A program made the position numbers and the translations under genes. Below are positions 6,184 to 8,518 of a stretch of DNA of 8,518 nucleotides, in pieces (within the stretch, counting starts at the first letter, position 1; every line of letters starts with the position of its first letter). Origin of the DNA: an uncultured Altererythrobacter sp. GTDB taxonomy: Bacteria; Pseudomonadota; Alphaproteobacteria; Sphingomonadales; Sphingomonadaceae. The notes below the pieces were generated by a model that had not been told where the DNA came from, did no database searches, and worked only from the letters and a program-made list of their open reading frames with translations. The stretch covers positions 1 through 8,518 of the forward strand of contig CAMPIX010000046.1 of assembly GCA_946886565.1 (NCBI GenBank), written 5' to 3'.

Positions 6184-8518
6184 TTAAAGCGTCCGCTCGC
6201 GCTCCTCGACCTCGAACACCTCGAGCTGGTCGCCCGGCTTGATGTCGTTCGTGTCGGCCAGGACCACGCCGCATTCGAGGCCGGCGCGGACTTCGTCGAC
6301 GTCGTCCTTGAAGCGCCGCAGCGAGGCGATCGTGGTGGCGCTGACGATGACGTCCTCGCGGGTGAGACGGGCGTGGAGGCCCTTGCGGATGACGCCTTCC
6401 TCGACCAGCAGGCCCGCGGCCTTGTCGCGCTTGCCCGAACGGAACACTTCCTTGACCGCGGCACGGCCGACGACGGTCTCGATCCGCTCCGGCCCGAGCT
6501 CGCCCGCCATCTCCTTCGCGATTTCTTCGGTCAGGTGATAGATGACGTCGTAATACATCATCCGCACGTTGTCGCGCTTCACCAGTTCGCGCGCCTTGGG
6601 ATTGGGACGCACGTTGAAGCCGAGGATCGGCGCGTTCGAGGCGGCGGCGAGCTGCACGTCGCTCTCGGTGATCGCACCCACGCCGGCGTGGAGCACGCGG
6701 ACCTTGATGAGATCGTTCGAGAGGTTGTGCAGCGCCGAGTTGATCGCCTCCACACTGCCCTGCACGTCGGCCTTCACCAGCACCGGGAACTCGACCACGT
6801 TCGACTGGAGGTTGGTGAACATCGTATCGAAATTGGTCGGGGCGAGCGCGGTGCGCTTCTCGGTCGCCTTTTCCTGACGATACTGCGCGACTTCGCGGGC
6901 GCGCTGCTCGTTCTCGACCACGGCGAGCTGATCGCCCGCCATCGGCACGCCGCCGAGGCCGAGGACCTCGACCGGCATCGAAGGGCCGGCTTCCTTGATC
7001 TGCTTGCCCTGATCGTCGACGATCGCGCGAACCTTGCCGCTCTGGGTACCGACGACGAACGTGTCGCCGCGCCGGAGCGTGCCGCGGGTGACGAGCACGG
7101 TCGCGACCGGGCCGCGGCCCTTGTCGAGCTGCGCCTCGATCACGGTGGCGTCGGCCGCGCGATCGGGGTTGGCCTTCAACTCGAGCAGCTCGGCCTGGAG
7201 CGCGATCTTCTCGAGCAGGTCGTCGAGCCCGGTCTTTTTGAGCGCCGAGATCTCCACGTCCTGCACGTCGCCCGACATCTCCTCCACGATCACCTCGTGC
7301 TCGAGCAGGCGCTCGCGGATGCGCTTCGGATTGGCGTCTTCCTTGTCGACCTTGTTGATCGCGACGATCATCGGGACGCCCGCGGCCTTGGTGTGGTTGA
7401 TGGCCTCGATCGTCTGCGGCATGATCCCGTCGTCGGCGGCGACCACAAGCACGACGATATCGGTCACATTCGCACCGCGCGCGCGCATTTCGGTGAACGC
7501 GGCGTGGCCCGGGGTGTCGAGGAAGGTGATCTTGTCGCCACCCTTCGTCTTCACCTGATAGCTGCCGATGTGCTGGGTGATGCCGCCGGCTTCGCCCTTG
7601 ACGACGCTGGTGCCGCGCAGCGCGTCGAGCAGCGAAGTCTTGCCGTGATCGACGTGGCCCATGATCGTGACCACCGGCGGACGCGGCTTCAGCGTCTCTT
7701 CCGGATCGTCGTCCTCGGTCGCGACGATATCGACGTCGGCTTCGGACACGCGCTTGATGTTGTGGCCGAAGTCCTCGACCAGCAACTCGGCGGTGTCGGC
7801 GTCGATCGTCTGGTTGACGGTGACCATCATGCCCATGTTGAACAGCGCCTTCACCAGGTCGGCGCCCTTCTCGGCCATGCGGTTGGCGAGTTCCTGCACG
7901 GTGATCGCCTCGGGAACCACGACGTCGCGGACCTGCTTCTCACGCGGCTTCGACGGCCCGCCGTGGAGGCGGCGCTCCTTTTCGCGCGCACGCTTGAGCG
8001 CGGCGAGCGAACGCGCACGGCGGCCCTCGTCCTCGTTGAGCGCCTTGGTGACGGTGAGCTTGCCCGAGCGGCGCTTGTCGACGCGCTCGCCGCCCGCCGG
8101 CGCGCCGCGCTTGTCGTCCTTCTTTTTCTTTTCCGGCTTCTTCGGCTCGGGCCGGGCGACGGGGGTGAAGCGGCGGGGCGCGGGCGTGGGAGACTTCTCC
8201 TCGCTGCCGCCATCGGCCTCGGCGGCCGGCGGAGTGTCATCCTCCTCGGCAGGAGCGGCGGCTTCCTCGGCCGCGCGCTTGTCGGCCTCGTCGGCCGCCT
8301 TGCGGTTTTCCTCGGCGCGGCGCTTCTCGTCCTCGGCAGCCTTTCGGGCAGCCTCCTCGTCGCGGCGACGGCCTTCCTCGGCCAGACGCAGACGCTCTTC
8401 CTCGGCCTCGCGCTGGAGGCGCGCGACGCGCTCCTGCGGAGTTTCGCCGGCGGGCGCCTTCTTCGGCGCAGGCTTCTTCGCCACCGGCTCAGGCGCAGGC
8501 GGCGAAACTCCGCAGGAG
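6184..8518 (-). CDS. infB: Translation initiation factor IF-2, 5' end outside window
   Basis: IF2 is the GTPase that places fMet-tRNA on the 30S subunit and drives subunit joining. Seen in order: a Glu/Ala/Arg-rich predicted coiled coil (8430-8220), a Lys-rich basic linker with KKPEKKKKDDK, the IF2 N2 segment VTVQELANRMAEKGADLVKALFNMG, then the GTPase domain with GHVDHGKT (7659-7636), GGITQHIG, DTPGH (7518-7504) and NKVDK (7356-7342), followed by beta-barrel domain II, domain III and the tRNA-binding C-terminal domain IV ending RERTL. A GTG at 8484 lies within this frame, but the frame stays open upstream (PPAPEPVAKKPAP) and IF2 proteins of this group have a further N-terminal part, so the true start lies beyond the window. 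The last codons at 8500-8518 look abnormal (see the terminal inverted repeat). Confidence 0.98.
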   Translation of the reverse strand, partial: SCGVSPPAPEPVAKKPAPKKAPAGETPQERVARLQREAEEERLRLAEEGRRRDEEAARKAAEDEKRRAEENRKAADEADKRAAEEAAAPAEEDDTPPAAEADGGSEEKSPTPAPRRFTPVARPEPKKPEKKKKDDKRGAPAGGERVDKRRSGKLTVTKALNEDEGRRARSLAALKRAREKERRLHGGPSKPREKQVRDVVVPEAITVQELANRMAEKGADLVKALFNMGMMVTVNQTIDADTAELLVEDFGHNIKRVSEADVDIVATEDDDPEETLKPRPPVVTIMGHVDHGKTSLLDALRGTSVVKGEAGGITQHIGSYQVKTKGGDKITFLDTPGHAAFTEMRARGANVTDIVVLVVAADDGIMPQTIEAINHTKAAGVPMIVAINKVDKEDANPKRIRERLLEHEVIVEEMSGDVQDVEISALKKTGLDDLLEKIALQAELLELKANPDRAADATVIEAQLDKGRGPVATVLVTRGTLRRGDTFVVGTQSGKVRAIVDDQGKQIKEAGPSMPVEVLGLGGVPMAGDQLAVVENEQRAREVAQYRQEKATEKRTALAPTNFDTMFTNLQSNVVEFPVLVKADVQGSVEAINSALHNLSNDLIKVRVLHAGVGAITESDVQLAAASNAPILGFNVRPNPKARELVKRDNVRMMYYDVIYHLTEEIAKEMAGELGPERIETVVGRAAVKEVFRSGKRDKAAGLLVEEGVIRKGLHARLTREDVIVSATTIASLRRFKDDVDEVRAGLECGVVLADTNDIKPGDQLEVFEVEERERTL
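8431..8518. repeat. 19-bp perfect inverted repeat at the window end
   Basis: Bases 8431-8449 (CTCCTGCGGAGTTTCGCCG) recur as exact reverse complement at 8500-8518, ending on the last base of the window, with a 50-bp loop. The inner copy encodes the plausible IF2 residues around AGETPQE. The outer copy, read in the infB frame, gives SCGVSP, unlike the Pro/Ala/Lys-rich sequence beside it. A fold-back or contig-end artefact is a likely explanation; a real hairpin cannot be excluded. Confidence 0.75.

Noticed and set aside
8482..8484. GTG as the start of infB
   Set aside because: The frame is open upstream to the window edge and IF2 of this group has additional N-terminal sequence, so this is an internal Val codon.

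Overview
The window reads as a chromosomal segment from a high-GC alphaproteobacterium, most likely a sphingomonad (Sphingomonas or a close relative). This rests on the protein sequences (PNPase, TruB, IF2 and an XRE/RelE-type toxin-antitoxin pair), the high GC third-position bias and the weak or absent Shine-Dalgarno sequences at several genes. Genus and species cannot be fixed from sequence reading alone.

Layout: almost everything is on the minus strand, so transcription runs from high to low coordinates. In that order: infB (IF2, 5' end beyond the window), a small possible membrane-peptide ORF, a RelE/ParE-type toxin and its XRE antitoxin, rbfA, then tdk, an M50 (site-2 protease) gene, truB, rpsO and pnp (3' end beyond the window). 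One small unknown gene lies on the plus strand between rbfA and tdk. The backbone infB-rbfA-truB-rpsO-pnp is the conserved bacterial translation and RNA-decay cluster: initiation factor 2, 30S maturation factor, tRNA psi55 synthase, S15 and polynucleotide phosphorylase. Here it is interrupted by accessory genes at two places: the toxin-antitoxin pair plus a small ORF between infB and rbfA, and the plus-strand ORF, tdk and M50 gene between rbfA and truB.

Coupling is tight. The toxin and antitoxin overlap by 4 nt. The antitoxin stop shares a base with the rbfA start, and rbfA has no visible ribosome-binding site of its own. The M50 gene and truB overlap by 8 nt. The truB stop lies inside the rpsO initiation region. 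Between rpsO and pnp is a 207-nt leader with two strong hairpins, in the position where E. coli carries its terminator and RNase III control of pnp.

The most notable signal is inside truB. A pair of inverted palindromic repeats (REPIN-like, about 146 bp) is inserted in frame and adds about 47 residues to a surface-loop position of the enzyme without breaking the reading frame. A second oddity is a perfect 19-bp inverted repeat whose outer copy ends exactly at the last base of the window, inside infB; it may be an assembly or fold-back artefact. I see no RNA genes, CRISPR arrays or insertion sequences, and no gene-free stretch longer than 300 bases.
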